Below, piece by piece: positions 26,551 through 34,841 of a stretch of DNA of 56,553 bases; position 1 is the first letter of the stretch; each line of letters opens with the position of its first letter. Origin of the DNA: Candidatus Gastranaerophilales bacterium (GTDB lineage Bacteria; Cyanobacteriota; Vampirovibrionia; Gastranaerophilales; Gastranaerophilaceae); assembly GCA_017467305.1 (NCBI GenBank), contig JAFTSM010000027.1, positions 1-56,553 on the forward strand, given 5' to 3'. The translations under genes were made by a program, and so were the position numbers. The notes under the pieces are model-generated. The model did not search any database and was not told the origin of the DNA. It saw only the letters and a list, made by a program, of their open reading frames with translations.

Positions 26551-27238
26551 CTTTATTCCGTTTCTTGATTTTAGTAACTAAATTTACCAGATATTTTTTC
26601 ATTTCTCTGGATTTAAAGACTTCTAAGCCGTCGTCTCCTTTGTAATTTTCATCTTCCAAATTAGGCATAAAGAAAAATAATAGTTTTTTAATTTCTTTCT
26701 TTATATCTTCAACAATTTTCTTTTCAATAAAGTTTTTAATTTCACCTAAAATAGCAGTTAATTTTTCTCCTGCTTGTTGTAGCATTGTTCCAAGTCTTTG
26801 CTGTAAATCAACCATTTTTTCAATTAGTTTAGGAATTTGTGCAACTAAATTCATTAATGGAGTCAAAACAGTATTATTTAAAACTTGCAAGGCATTTTGT
26901 ACAAATTGTGGTGAAACACTTTGAATGTTTTGAATTGCAGCTTGAAGTTTATCTGCAATATTTTGAATGTTTTTTCCAAGTTCTTTTGCGAATTGTAGTT
27001 GTTGTTCAAGTGCTGTTTTGGCATTTTCAACCCTTGCATCTTGAACTTTAAGCGCAAGTCCCGCAGCGTAACACTTCATAAACGACCATTCTGTAGAAAT
27101 GGTTGGTTTAGAAGCAACAGCTTCTCTAACACGACCCCCGCCACCGCCTCCGCCATTACATATAGGGCAAGCTGATGGTGGTAATCCATGTGGGCATAAT
27201 CCGGCTCTTGTATTTTGTACCGATATCGGTGCGGGCAT
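26525..27238 (-). CDS. Coiled-coil protein with CPHG...CPIC zinc-binding-like motif
   Basis: The 237-aa protein starts with a C-x-H-x6-C-x2-C cluster (C15, H17, C24, C27: LCPHGLPPSACPICNG) followed by seven glycines, then an amphipathic helical region (about 60-190) that is likely a coiled coil, and a charged C-terminus. The cluster could bind zinc. I do not recognise the family. AAAGGAG eight bases before ATG 27238 sets the start, but that site is paired in a hairpin at 27246-27270, suggesting translational control. It heads the minus-strand cluster of membrane/coiled-coil proteins. Confidence 0.7.
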   Translation of the reverse strand: MPAPISVQNTRAGLCPHGLPPSACPICNGGGGGGGRVREAVASKPTISTEWSFMKCYAAGLALKVQDARVENAKTALEQQLQFAKELGKNIQNIADKLQAAIQNIQSVSPQFVQNALQVLNNTVLTPLMNLVAQIPKLIEKMVDLQQRLGTMLQQAGEKLTAILGEIKNFIEKKIVEDIKKEIKKLLFFFMPNLEDENYKGDDGLEVFKSREMKKYLVNLVTKIKKRNKDEDRSDKE

Positions 27239-27245
27239 GAAAAAA

Positions 27246-27270
27246 CTCCTTTGTTTAATAACACAAGGAG
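27246..27270 (-). promoter_or_regulatory. Shine-Dalgarno-sequestering hairpin
   Basis: On the minus strand CTCCTTGTGTT pairs with AACAAAGGAG, burying the AAAGGAG ribosome-binding site of the 27238 gene. It lacks a T-run long enough for a terminator before the ATG and fits a translational on/off switch. Confidence 0.5.
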
Positions 27271-27279
27271 CTCTACATA

Positions 27280-27310
27280 AAAAATAATATCAGTTGGAGT
27301 CGCAACTTGA
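27280..27310. repeat. Imperfect hairpin in the 5' region of the zinc-motif gene
   Basis: AATATCAGTTG and CAACTTGATATT form an imperfect inverted repeat with one bulge around a 6-nt loop. Together with the downstream Shine-Dalgarno hairpin it suggests a structured leader on the minus strand. The same stretch is also covered by an uncertain 111-codon frame (27076-27411, minus), which overlaps the next gene and lacks a ribosome-binding site. Confidence 0.4.
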
Positions 27311-27536
27311 TATTTCTCATATGGAGCATTCCGACTTTTACGGCCTCGATCAGGTTGGGGAATTGCACCCTCATTTCCTCGTTTTTCAAGAAAAGCATAA
27401 CATTCACTCATCTGTATGTAAACAATGTATTATTTTTATTCTTTACATTCTTAACATTAAACGCAATTTTTAATAAAAAAATTTTTTTATACTAACAAGT
27501 TGACAAAACAAAAAAATATGTTAACCTAAAATTAGC

Positions 27537-27617
27537 GTTATAGGGAAACTCCTCGAAACGAGGGACTATGCCGTAGCGGTAGGGAAGATAATTCTTCTAA
27601 GTCCGAATACCTATAAA
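27537..27617 (+). promoter_or_regulatory. Cobalamin riboswitch aptamer
   Basis: The closing stem TTATAGG (27538-27544) pairs with CCTATAA (27610-27616). Inside are GGGAAA, a CCTCGAAACGAGG hairpin, GCCGTAGCGGTAGGGAAG matching the conserved core, and AAGTCCGAATACC (27599-27611) matching the B12-box. It lies 40 bp before a TonB-dependent receptor and the B12 ABC-transporter genes, exactly the expected target. The downstream stretch to 27656, including GAGGTGG, would be the expression platform and may be masked when ligand binds. A TTGACA at 27500-27505 may be the -35; the -10 is unclear. The aptamer looks short, of the Cbl-II-like type. Confidence 0.8.
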
Positions 27618-27656
27618 TGTCTGGAATTACTTGCGAGCACGAGGTGGAATTTTTTT

Positions 27657-29753
27657 ATGAAAAAGATAGTTGTATTTGCTATAGCAGTTTTAGCTTTGTA
27701 TAGCACTAAGCCCACATATGCAGTTGATGATGTTGTTTTAGACAATTCTGAAGAATCACTAACGAATTCTCTTCTTCTCTTTGGTGATGTTCAAGAAAAA
27801 GAACTTTATTCTTACAGTAATTATGCTGAATCAATTGAATCAACTGGGGCTAGTGTTGATATAGTTACTAGAAAAGATATAGCACGTCAAGGTACTCCAA
27901 CTGTTTCTGAATTATTAAATCAAGTTGGTAGTATTAGTGTACAAAATTCAAATGGTTCATTAGGTTCTACTTCATCAATCAGAATGCGTGGTACTGACCG
28001 TGTAAGAATGACTATTGATGGAGTTAGGGCTGACAGAACCTCTATGACAAGTCCTGGGGTAGAACCTCAATTCATCCTTGCAGATGACCTAGAAAGAATA
28101 GAAGTTATACGTGGACCACAAGGTAATGTATCTGGGACAAACGCTTCTGGCGGTTTAATTGCACTACAGACTAGACGAGGAAGAGGACCTTTATCTGTTG
28201 AAATGGGTTCTGAAATGGGTAACTTAGGTACATTTAAAGAACGTTTCGCAATTATGGGTGGTGACCATTCATTAGATTACTATTTGGGTTTAACTTGGTT
28301 TAAAACTGATGGTGGTATGAAAGTTACTGGTCTTGGTGATGTTAAAAATGATGATTATAACAACTTAAATGTAGTTGCTAATATTGGTAAAAGAGTTCTT
28401 GATGAAAGAGCAGAAGTTCGTAACATCTTTAGATTTTCTAGAGCAAGAAAAAATATCGGTGTAGGTTATCAACAAGCAGCACCTTATGGGTTATATCAAG
28501 CACCAAATAATTATGCACTAAATTATGATTTTATGAACGTGACTTCGTTCTCTCATAAACCAAATGAAAAATATAGTTATGATACTAAATTTAGTATTTA
28601 TCACAATGAAAGTGATAGCTATGTTCTTCCTGATAATTTGAGTGGTGATCCAGTTTATCAATCTATTTCTAAAATTAATTCAACAAGATTGAATGCACAA
28701 ACTCAACATAACTACAGAATATTTAATTGGAATACTTTAAGCGTTGGTTATAACTTAGAAACTGAATTTATTGATGGTAATACAAAAGACGTTGGAATGT
28801 GGACTGGTACAGTTCTAAATGGTTATTCTGGTAATACTATTCAAAATGATGTTTTTGTTAACGATACTATCAATATTAAAGATAAATTATTCATACGTGG
28901 TGGTGCTAGATTAATTCATAATTCAGACTTTGGTACTTATGTGACACCAAATGTTTCAACAGCGTTAGTTTTACCAACATTTAAAATTAAAGATGCTAAA
29001 ACTAAATTCCGTGCATCTTGGGGACAAAGTGTTAACAACCCAACCTTATATCAAAGATTTGGTACTGTTAATTCTTCTTATATGAAATCTTTAGCTAATC
29101 CTAACTTAGAAGCTGAAAAAATGGAAAGCTGGGATGTTGGTATTACACAAAACCTATTTGGAGATAAATTATCTTTAGATTTGGGTTACTTTAATAGTGA
29201 TTATAAAGACTATATTGGTTATCGAGGAGAAACTGACCCAGTAACTTGGTTCTATACTGGTCAATATGTGAACGTTGATAGAGCAAGAATACAAGGTGTT
29301 GAAAGTAAAATTACTTGGGAGCCTAAAAATTGGTTTAAAGCAGTTGCAAGCTATACTTATACTGATTCAGAAGATAAATCAACACACGCAGATTTGCCTG
29401 GTTGTCCAAGAAATTCACTTAAAACAACTCTATATTGGACTCCACATGATAGAGTTAGCCTATTTGCTGGTGTAGAAGCTAATTCTGGTAGATATATGTC
29501 TGCAACTAAAAACTCTGATAAAACAAATGGTTATGTAGATGCAAGACTTGGCGCTAAAGTAAAACTTATCAAGACTGAAAATTCAGAAGTTACTTTATCT
29601 GGTACAGTGTATAACTTGTTAGACCAAGATATATCAATGTATAAACAAGGTCCAACTTCATATTATGCGCCAGGAATTAATTTCAGAGCGGGTCTGTTCT
29701 ATAAGTACATATTCCCAGAACTTAAAAAGAAACAAAAAACGCAAACACTATGA
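27657..29753 (+). CDS. btuB: TonB-dependent outer-membrane receptor, probably cobalamin (BtuB-like)
   Basis: The 698-aa protein has a signal peptide (MKKIVVFAIAVLALYSTKPTYA), a plug domain (SVDIVTRKDIARQGTPTVSELL; RMRGTDRVRMTIDGVR; ERIEVIRGPQ) and a 22-strand-type barrel. The barrel ends KYIF, followed by an unusual 12-residue basic tail. A cobalamin riboswitch upstream and permease, ATPase and binding-protein genes downstream make B12 or another corrinoid the likely substrate; this specificity is inferred from context. GAGGTGG lies 10 bp before the ATG. The permease gene starts 12 bp after the stop. Confidence 0.88.
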   Translation: MKKIVVFAIAVLALYSTKPTYAVDDVVLDNSEESLTNSLLLFGDVQEKELYSYSNYAESIESTGASVDIVTRKDIARQGTPTVSELLNQVGSISVQNSNGSLGSTSSIRMRGTDRVRMTIDGVRADRTSMTSPGVEPQFILADDLERIEVIRGPQGNVSGTNASGGLIALQTRRGRGPLSVEMGSEMGNLGTFKERFAIMGGDHSLDYYLGLTWFKTDGGMKVTGLGDVKNDDYNNLNVVANIGKRVLDERAEVRNIFRFSRARKNIGVGYQQAAPYGLYQAPNNYALNYDFMNVTSFSHKPNEKYSYDTKFSIYHNESDSYVLPDNLSGDPVYQSISKINSTRLNAQTQHNYRIFNWNTLSVGYNLETEFIDGNTKDVGMWTGTVLNGYSGNTIQNDVFVNDTINIKDKLFIRGGARLIHNSDFGTYVTPNVSTALVLPTFKIKDAKTKFRASWGQSVNNPTLYQRFGTVNSSYMKSLANPNLEAEKMESWDVGITQNLFGDKLSLDLGYFNSDYKDYIGYRGETDPVTWFYTGQYVNVDRARIQGVESKITWEPKNWFKAVASYTYTDSEDKSTHADLPGCPRNSLKTTLYWTPHDRVSLFAGVEANSGRYMSATKNSDKTNGYVDARLGAKVKLIKTENSEVTLSGTVYNLLDQDISMYKQGPTSYYAPGINFRAGLFYKYIFPELKKKQKTQTL

Positions 29754-29765
29754 TATAGTGGAGTT

Positions 29766-30749
29766 ATGAATAAAACAAAAAAAATAATCGTTATACTAAT
29801 TCTTTTAATATTACTAATTATGTCTTTGTACCTCGCAATGTATGCTGGGTACAAAGATATTGGTATAAATATGCTTTGTAAAGCTTTTAATTTGGGGGAT
29901 GATACTGAAAGTGTTATTCTTTCTGTTCTTAGATATCCTAGAGCGCTTAAAGCTTTTATTGCTGGTTGCTGTTTGGCGTTATCTGGCATGTTTATGCAAT
30001 CAGTATCTAAAAATCCATTAGCTGAACCTTATATTACTGGTATATCTGCTGGTGCTGGTTTGGGTATTGTGCTATCAATATTATTTTTTAATAGTGCCAA
30101 TTATTCTGTTTTTGGATTTGTTGGTGCTTTATTGTCCTCGGCTATAGTTATTGCTTGTTCTGGGTTCAGTAAGTTTTCAATAACTAAATTAATATTAATA
30201 GGTTTATCAATGAATATTTTTGTTAGTTCGTTGATTTCTTTAATAATATTAGTTAACCCAATGAAATCTTATATGATGATGTTGATATTGTCTGGCGGCG
30301 TTACAAATAATGAGATAATTTCAAACAAAATGCTTTTGATATTGTTTTTGTTAGCTTTATTAGTATGTTCAATATTTATACCAAAGTTGAATTATTTAAG
30401 ATTAGATTCTGATTTAATAGAGGCAAATAAAAGTAATAAGTATTTATACACTGTGGTGATTATAGTACTTGCTTCATTTTTGACTTCATTGAGCGTATTT
30501 GCTGCTGGTATTTTAGGTTTTGTTGGTATTATTGCACCACAAATTTCAAGAATGCTATTGGGGCAAGATTATAGATGGTTGTTTGTTTCAAATATTTTAA
30601 TTGGTAGTAGTTTAATCTTGTTTGCTGACTATATTGCAAGAACTATAATCTATCCATTACAAGTGCCTTTAGGTTTAGTTGTAGCATTTATTGGTGCACC
30701 AGTATTTGTTTATTTCTTAACTAGAAAAGGAGATATGTTCCGTGATTAA
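29766..30749 (+). CDS. btuC: FecCD-family ABC permease, B12 import (BtuC-like)
   Basis: The 327-aa integral membrane protein has about ten hydrophobic segments. It shows the FecCD-family sequence YPRALKAFIAGCCLALSGMFMQ and the ATPase-coupling region GFVGIIAPQISRMLLG. The permease should form the inner-membrane channel for a corrinoid. GTGGAG before ATG 29766 supports the start. It overlaps the ATPase gene by 8 bp, which indicates co-translation. Substrate is inferred from the upstream riboswitch. Confidence 0.88.
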   Translation: MNKTKKIIVILILLILLIMSLYLAMYAGYKDIGINMLCKAFNLGDDTESVILSVLRYPRALKAFIAGCCLALSGMFMQSVSKNPLAEPYITGISAGAGLGIVLSILFFNSANYSVFGFVGALLSSAIVIACSGFSKFSITKLILIGLSMNIFVSSLISLIILVNPMKSYMMMLILSGGVTNNEIISNKMLLILFLLALLVCSIFIPKLNYLRLDSDLIEANKSNKYLYTVVIIVLASFLTSLSVFAAGILGFVGIIAPQISRMLLGQDYRWLFVSNILIGSSLILFADYIARTIIYPLQVPLGLVVAFIGAPVFVYFLTRKGDMFRD

Positions 30750-31464
30750 TATTAAAGACTTATCTCTAACTGTTGATAAATTAACTATATTTAATAGTGC
30801 GAATATAAATATTCCAAAAGATAAAATAACTGTTTTGGTTGGTCCGAATGGTGTTGGAAAAACTACTTTATTAAAACTTATTTCTGGAGTTATAAAGCCT
30901 CAAAGTGGAACAATAGAAAAAAATTGTAAGGAACTATTTTATTTACCTCAAAGAATAAAATATCCTCAAGGAATTACTCTTCAAGAATATATTGAATCTT
31001 CTTTTTATAAACAAAATTGGAAATGGTTTTTATCAAAAGAAGAAAAACAAAAGGTTTCAGAAGTTCTAGAACTATTAGAACTAATGGACAAAAAAGAAAC
31101 ATTGATTGATAATTTGAGTTCTGGCGAATTACAAAAAGCCAATATTGCATTGGGATTAGTATCTAATGCTGATGTACTTTTACTTGATGAACCAACTTCT
31201 AATATGGATTTAATCAATCAAATAAAAGTTTTAGATATTATAAAAAAACTGACTCAAAAAGGTGTTTCATCAATAATTGTATTGCATGATATAAACTTAT
31301 CATCTAGTTATGGTGATTATTTTGTTGGTATTTCAAAAGAACGCAAAATTATTACAGCTGAGAAAAAGGATTTTATAAAAGCAGAAATTTTAAATGAAAT
31401 ATTTGGAATTAATTTTAAGGTGATTAATAGTGAAGAAGATTTCCATATTCAAATATTTAATTAG
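30742..31464 (+). CDS. btuD: ABC transporter ATPase, B12 import (BtuD-like)
   Basis: The 240-aa ATPase carries Walker A GPNGVGKTT, signature LSSGELQKA, Walker B VLLLDEPTS and the H-loop VLHDIN. It should energise the BtuC-like permease. GTG 30742 has AAGGAG nine bases upstream. The gene overlaps both neighbours, by 8 bp upstream and 35 bp downstream, so the three transporter proteins are likely translationally coupled. Confidence 0.88.
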   Translation: MINIKDLSLTVDKLTIFNSANINIPKDKITVLVGPNGVGKTTLLKLISGVIKPQSGTIEKNCKELFYLPQRIKYPQGITLQEYIESSFYKQNWKWFLSKEEKQKVSEVLELLELMDKKETLIDNLSSGELQKANIALGLVSNADVLLLDEPTSNMDLINQIKVLDIIKKLTQKGVSSIIVLHDINLSSSYGDYFVGISKERKIITAEKKDFIKAEILNEIFGINFKVINSEEDFHIQIFN

Positions 31465-32227
31465 TTTTATATTGATTATAGGTGGTGCTTCTTCCATTGC
31501 TTCAACTTATGTTAGCTTATCACCAGTAACTACAGAAATTATTTATGCACTAGGTGCTGATGATAATCTTTTAGGTGTTTCAACAACTTGTAATTATCCA
31601 GAGCAAACAAAAGATAAACCAATTATTGGTGATACGTATTATGTAAATATGGAAATAATGGCAAAATTAAAACCCGACTATTTATTTTCAATGTCATCTG
31701 CAAAGCCAATGCTAGGTCAACTATCTTTGATGAATACAAAGCCAGTTTATTTTGAATTTACCAAAATAGAAGAGATTTATTCGGCTATTAATAAAATTGC
31801 AGAATTAACAGGTAAAGAAGAAAATGCACCAAAATTAATTGCCGATATTAAAAAGAAGGTTGAACAATATAAAACAAATGACCCTAAAAGGATTTTGTAT
31901 ATAGTCCAAACAAACCCGTTAATTACTATTGGGAATAAAAGTTTTATAACTGATATTATTGAAAAATCAGGTCATACGTCAGTGACTTCTAATATTGAGT
32001 ATTACTATCCTAATATAACTTTAGAATATGCTTTAAAATCTAAGCCAGATGTAATTATTGTTTGCTTCCCTGATAATATGGCTAAAATTAAAAAGATTTT
32101 TCCAAATACTCCAATTTTGTATTTGACTCAACAAGAGCAAGATATAATAAATCGCTCCGGACCTAGAGTCTACGAAGCGATTAAATTGTTTAGTGATTTG
32201 AATTTTAGTGATAAACCTATACATTAA
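31430..32227 (+). CDS. btuF: Periplasmic corrinoid-binding protein (BtuF-like)
   Basis: The 265-aa protein starts with an N-terminal signal/anchor segment (YLISFILIIGGASSIAS) and a BtuF/FepB-type fold: YVSLSPVTTEIIYALGADDNLLG near the N-terminus, PIIGDTYYVNMEIMAKLKPDYLF and a central helix. It delivers substrate to the ABC transporter. GTG 31430 follows AAGGTGAT and lies inside the btuD gene (35-bp overlap). The 3' end overlaps the convergent ychF gene by 11 bp, leaving no room for a separate terminator. Confidence 0.85.
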   Translation: MKKISIFKYLISFILIIGGASSIASTYVSLSPVTTEIIYALGADDNLLGVSTTCNYPEQTKDKPIIGDTYYVNMEIMAKLKPDYLFSMSSAKPMLGQLSLMNTKPVYFEFTKIEEIYSAINKIAELTGKEENAPKLIADIKKKVEQYKTNDPKRILYIVQTNPLITIGNKSFITDIIEKSGHTSVTSNIEYYYPNITLEYALKSKPDVIIVCFPDNMAKIKKIFPNTPILYLTQQEQDIINRSGPRVYEAIKLFSDLNFSDKPIH

Positions 32228-33314
32228 ATCTAAAGTGAACTATATCACCATCTTGAATAACGTATTCTTTACCTTCTAATCTTGTCACACCTTTTTCACG
32301 TGCTGCAACATAAGAACCAGCGTTTACAAAATCGTTGTAGCCAGTAACTTCTGCACGGATAAATCCTTTTTCAAAGTCTGTGTGGATAACACCAGCTGCT
32401 TGAGGTGCTTTAGAACCAGCTTTAACAGTCCAAGCTCTAACTTCTTTTTCGCCAGCTGTAATAAAGGTAGTTAAGTCTAATAATTTATATACTGATTGAA
32501 TCATTCTTTCAATACCAGAACTTGTTACACCTAAATCATTTAAGTAGTCTTTAGCTTCTTCTTCTGATAATTCAACAAGTTCAGCTTCAATTCTAGCAGA
32601 AATTACAACAACATCTGCACCGTGTTTTGCTGCATATTCTCTAACTTGTTCAACATAAGCGTTACCAGTAGCTAAATCAGTTTCGCTAACGTTCGCAGCG
32701 TAGATTACTGGTTTAATACACATTAATTGAGATTTTCTTGCGAATTCAAGTTCATCACCTTCAAAGTGGTCTTCAATATTGATGAACATTGCGTCTGCTA
32801 ATAATTCGTTGATTTTAGATAAAACATTGTGTTCTAAAACAGCTTGTTTATCGCCACCTTTAACAAGTTTTGTTAATCTTTCAAGACGTTTTTCGATAGA
32901 CGCCATATCTGCTAGTGCTAATTCTGTATTGATTGTTTCAATATCATCAATAGGATTGATTTTACCAGATACGTGAATTGTATTTTCATCATCAAAACAT
33001 CTTACAACTTGGATGATTGCGTCAACTTCTCTAATGTTTGCTAAAAATTGGTTTCCTAAACCTTCGCCTTTACTTGCACCTTTTACAAGACCAGCGATAT
33101 CAACAAACTCAACCGCGGTTGGAATAATTGTTTGTGCTTTTACCATGTCAGAAAGAATTTTTAATCTTTTATCTGGTACGTTTACCACACCAACGTTTGG
33201 TTCGATTGTACAAAATGGGAAGTTTGCACTTTGTGCGTTATTAGATGATGTTAATGCGTTAAATAGAGTTGATTTACCTACGTTTGGTAACCCTACAATA
33301 CCTGTTCTTAACAT
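32217..33314 (-). CDS. ychF: Redox-regulated ATPase/GTPase YchF (Ola1 family)
   Basis: The 365-aa Obg-superfamily P-loop NTPase has G1 GLPNVGKST, TIEPNVGVV (switch I), G3 DIAGLVKGASKGEGLGN and a C-terminal TGS-like domain (TFITAGEKEVRAW to GDIVHFRFNV). YchF proteins bind ribosomes and prefer ATP. Length is normal. AAAGGA before ATG 33314 sets the start. Upstream lies a 680-bp gene-free region that contains the second MITE-like element. Confidence 0.95.
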   Translation of the reverse strand: MLRTGIVGLPNVGKSTLFNALTSSNNAQSANFPFCTIEPNVGVVNVPDKRLKILSDMVKAQTIIPTAVEFVDIAGLVKGASKGEGLGNQFLANIREVDAIIQVVRCFDDENTIHVSGKINPIDDIETINTELALADMASIEKRLERLTKLVKGGDKQAVLEHNVLSKINELLADAMFINIEDHFEGDELEFARKSQLMCIKPVIYAANVSETDLATGNAYVEQVREYAAKHGADVVVISARIEAELVELSEEEAKDYLNDLGVTSSGIERMIQSVYKLLDLTTFITAGEKEVRAWTVKAGSKAPQAAGVIHTDFEKGFIRAEVTGYNDFVNAGSYVAAREKGVTRLEGKEYVIQDGDIVHFRFNV

Positions 33315-33379
33315 ATATTATTTCCTTTCAAACTATTATAAGCGTATTATAAAAATACTTGCTTATCAACAGTAAGGAA

Positions 33380-33977
33380 TTACATAAGTTATGTTATAGA
33401 TATGTGTTATTAATAAAAAAAGTGCAAACTTATGCTCTAATGTGCCATATGTGTAGTTGCGTAAAATCACTTATTGAAACATCTACAAGCGAGGACTTGT
33501 TTGAGCAAACTTGTTTGCGAGTTCCGCAGCTCTGGTTGAAATTAGAGATTTGAGCAACGAAACATCCGGCACGAGTTTTGTGGAACTTTTGCGGAAAAAG
33601 TTCCGTCGTCTGGAAGACCCGTCGGAGACAAAAAGAATTAAAAAAAAATTCAAATTATTTTATTCTAATGTACTTATCTCATTGCAGAAGCGAAATTATG
33701 TACGAGTAAAACTCGGTTGGCGAGTGCGAAACGAACGACAATGAAATGAAGTGAGTGACAGCAACGAGCGAAAATAATTTCAAGACAGTACCAAAAGGCT
33801 AGCAACCGGATATTCCGTTTCTATTTCACTAACTTCAACCAAAGCTTCGCAAACTCGCCACTTTGTGGCTCAAACAGTGCTCGTTCGACATCGTTTCAGT
33901 AAGTGAACTCACGAAACTCCATATATGGTTACAGAGAAATTTGTACCTTTTAGGTACCTATAACATAACTTATGTAA
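33380..33977. mobile_element. MITE-like element 2 (20-bp terminal inverted repeats)
   Basis: TTACATAAGTTATGTTATAG (33380-33399) occurs in perfect inverted orientation at 33958-33977. These ends match element 1 at 17 of the 20 aligned positions. Inside lie GCGAGGACTTGTTTGAG (33489-33505) and GTTCCGCAGCT (33521-33531), both also in element 1 in the same order, then GC-richer segments with repeated CGAG/GCGAA-type motifs and a GTACC...GGTAC hairpin near the right end. Short frames inside (e.g. 33511-33744) have no ribosome-binding site. No transposase is present. The 33315-33996 gap holds nothing else I can identify. Confidence 0.6.
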
Positions 33978-33996
33978 ATTCAAATCGAAAATCTAA

Positions 33997-34791
33997 TTAA
34001 CCTTTAATTTGATTATTTTCTGTAATCTTTATTTCAAACTCTGTTCCACTTGGTAAACTAATTGAACCACCTTTTTGGAATACAGAAACAACTGGTGCTA
34101 CAACTAAATTTACAACATAAATTGCTGCACCGCCAACCATAGAAGCTGCACCGACAAGGTTTATTACTGGAATACCTCTCATGTCTTTTGCAAAATCTTT
34201 TGTGGCATTAAATGCTTTTACTCCTGGTGTTAAATCTTTTGCAAAATTTTTCCAATATCTTCTTTCGCCTTTTATATTATTAAAAAATATTGTTTTAGAA
34301 TTTGCTTTACTTATTTTTGTATCTATTTTAGACTTTAAACCATTAAAATATATTTCATCAACCTTAAATTCGATAAGTCCACCATTACCAGTAATTTGTG
34401 GTCTGTGGCTATCTGTAATTGTTGCTTTAAAAACAGTTCCAGCTGGAATTATTTCACCTTCTCTAGTTATTATTCCTTCTTTTGATAAGAATGAGACTTT
34501 TGCACCTTCCCTTGCCCACTCGCTTACTGAACTCTTAGATTGTAATCTTACTTTTGTTCCACTTCTTAATGTGTAAATTTTGCCAGTTGGATTGAATGTT
34601 GTAATTTCTTCTACGTCTGGTAATAAAGTTGGAACAGTTGTTGGAACCTCGCTAGGCAATGGTGGTAAAGAACTTTGTTCAATACCGTAATTTTCTCTAA
34701 TTGTTGCATCAACAGATTCATCAAATTCAACAGCTATTGCTGTTGTGTTAATAATACAAAATAACAAAAATGTAGTTATAATTTTCTTCAT
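33997..34791 (-). CDS. Secreted hypothetical protein, 264 aa
   Basis: A signal peptide (MKKIITTFLLFCIINTTAIA) leads a Pro-rich linker (PPLPSEVPTTVPTLLP) and a beta-rich domain (IYTLRSGTKVRLQ, IPAGTVFKATITD) with a hydrophobic stretch at about 215-240 and a closing LPSGTEFEIKI. The repeated 'L-x-SGT' strands hint at an SH3- or TrbI-like beta-fold, which is only an impression. I do not recognise a family. A TAAAAT box lies six bases before the ATG and no ribosome-binding site is present, so the mRNA may be leaderless. Confidence 0.7.
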   Translation of the reverse strand: MKKIITTFLLFCIINTTAIAVEFDESVDATIRENYGIEQSSLPPLPSEVPTTVPTLLPDVEEITTFNPTGKIYTLRSGTKVRLQSKSSVSEWAREGAKVSFLSKEGIITREGEIIPAGTVFKATITDSHRPQITGNGGLIEFKVDEIYFNGLKSKIDTKISKANSKTIFFNNIKGERRYWKNFAKDLTPGVKAFNATKDFAKDMRGIPVINLVGAASMVGGAAIYVVNLVVAPVVSVFQKGGSISLPSGTEFEIKITENNQIKG

Positions 34792-34797
34792 AACTAC

Positions 34798-34803
34798 ATT
34801 TTA
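34798..34803 (-). promoter_or_regulatory. -10 box for secreted protein, predicted leaderless
   Basis: On the minus strand TAAAAT (34803-34798) is followed by six bases and then ATG 34791. Confidence 0.35.
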
Positions 34804-34841
34804 TTACTATTTTTTATTTTTTTACTCAATTATATGAGTGA

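Noticed and set aside
27076..27411. A 111-codon minus-strand frame before and into the zinc-motif gene
   Set aside because: Half of it is out of frame within a well-supported gene and it has no ribosome-binding site; the upstream half is kept only as a possible leader.
27500..27532. A full sigma-70 promoter for the btu operon
   Set aside because: TTGACA at 27500 is clear but the best -10 (TAAAAT at 27527) is 21 bp away, too far for a standard spacer.
33511..33744. A 77-codon frame inside the second MITE-like element
   Set aside because: It has no ribosome-binding site, overlaps repeat blocks shared with element 1 and encodes low-complexity basic sequence.
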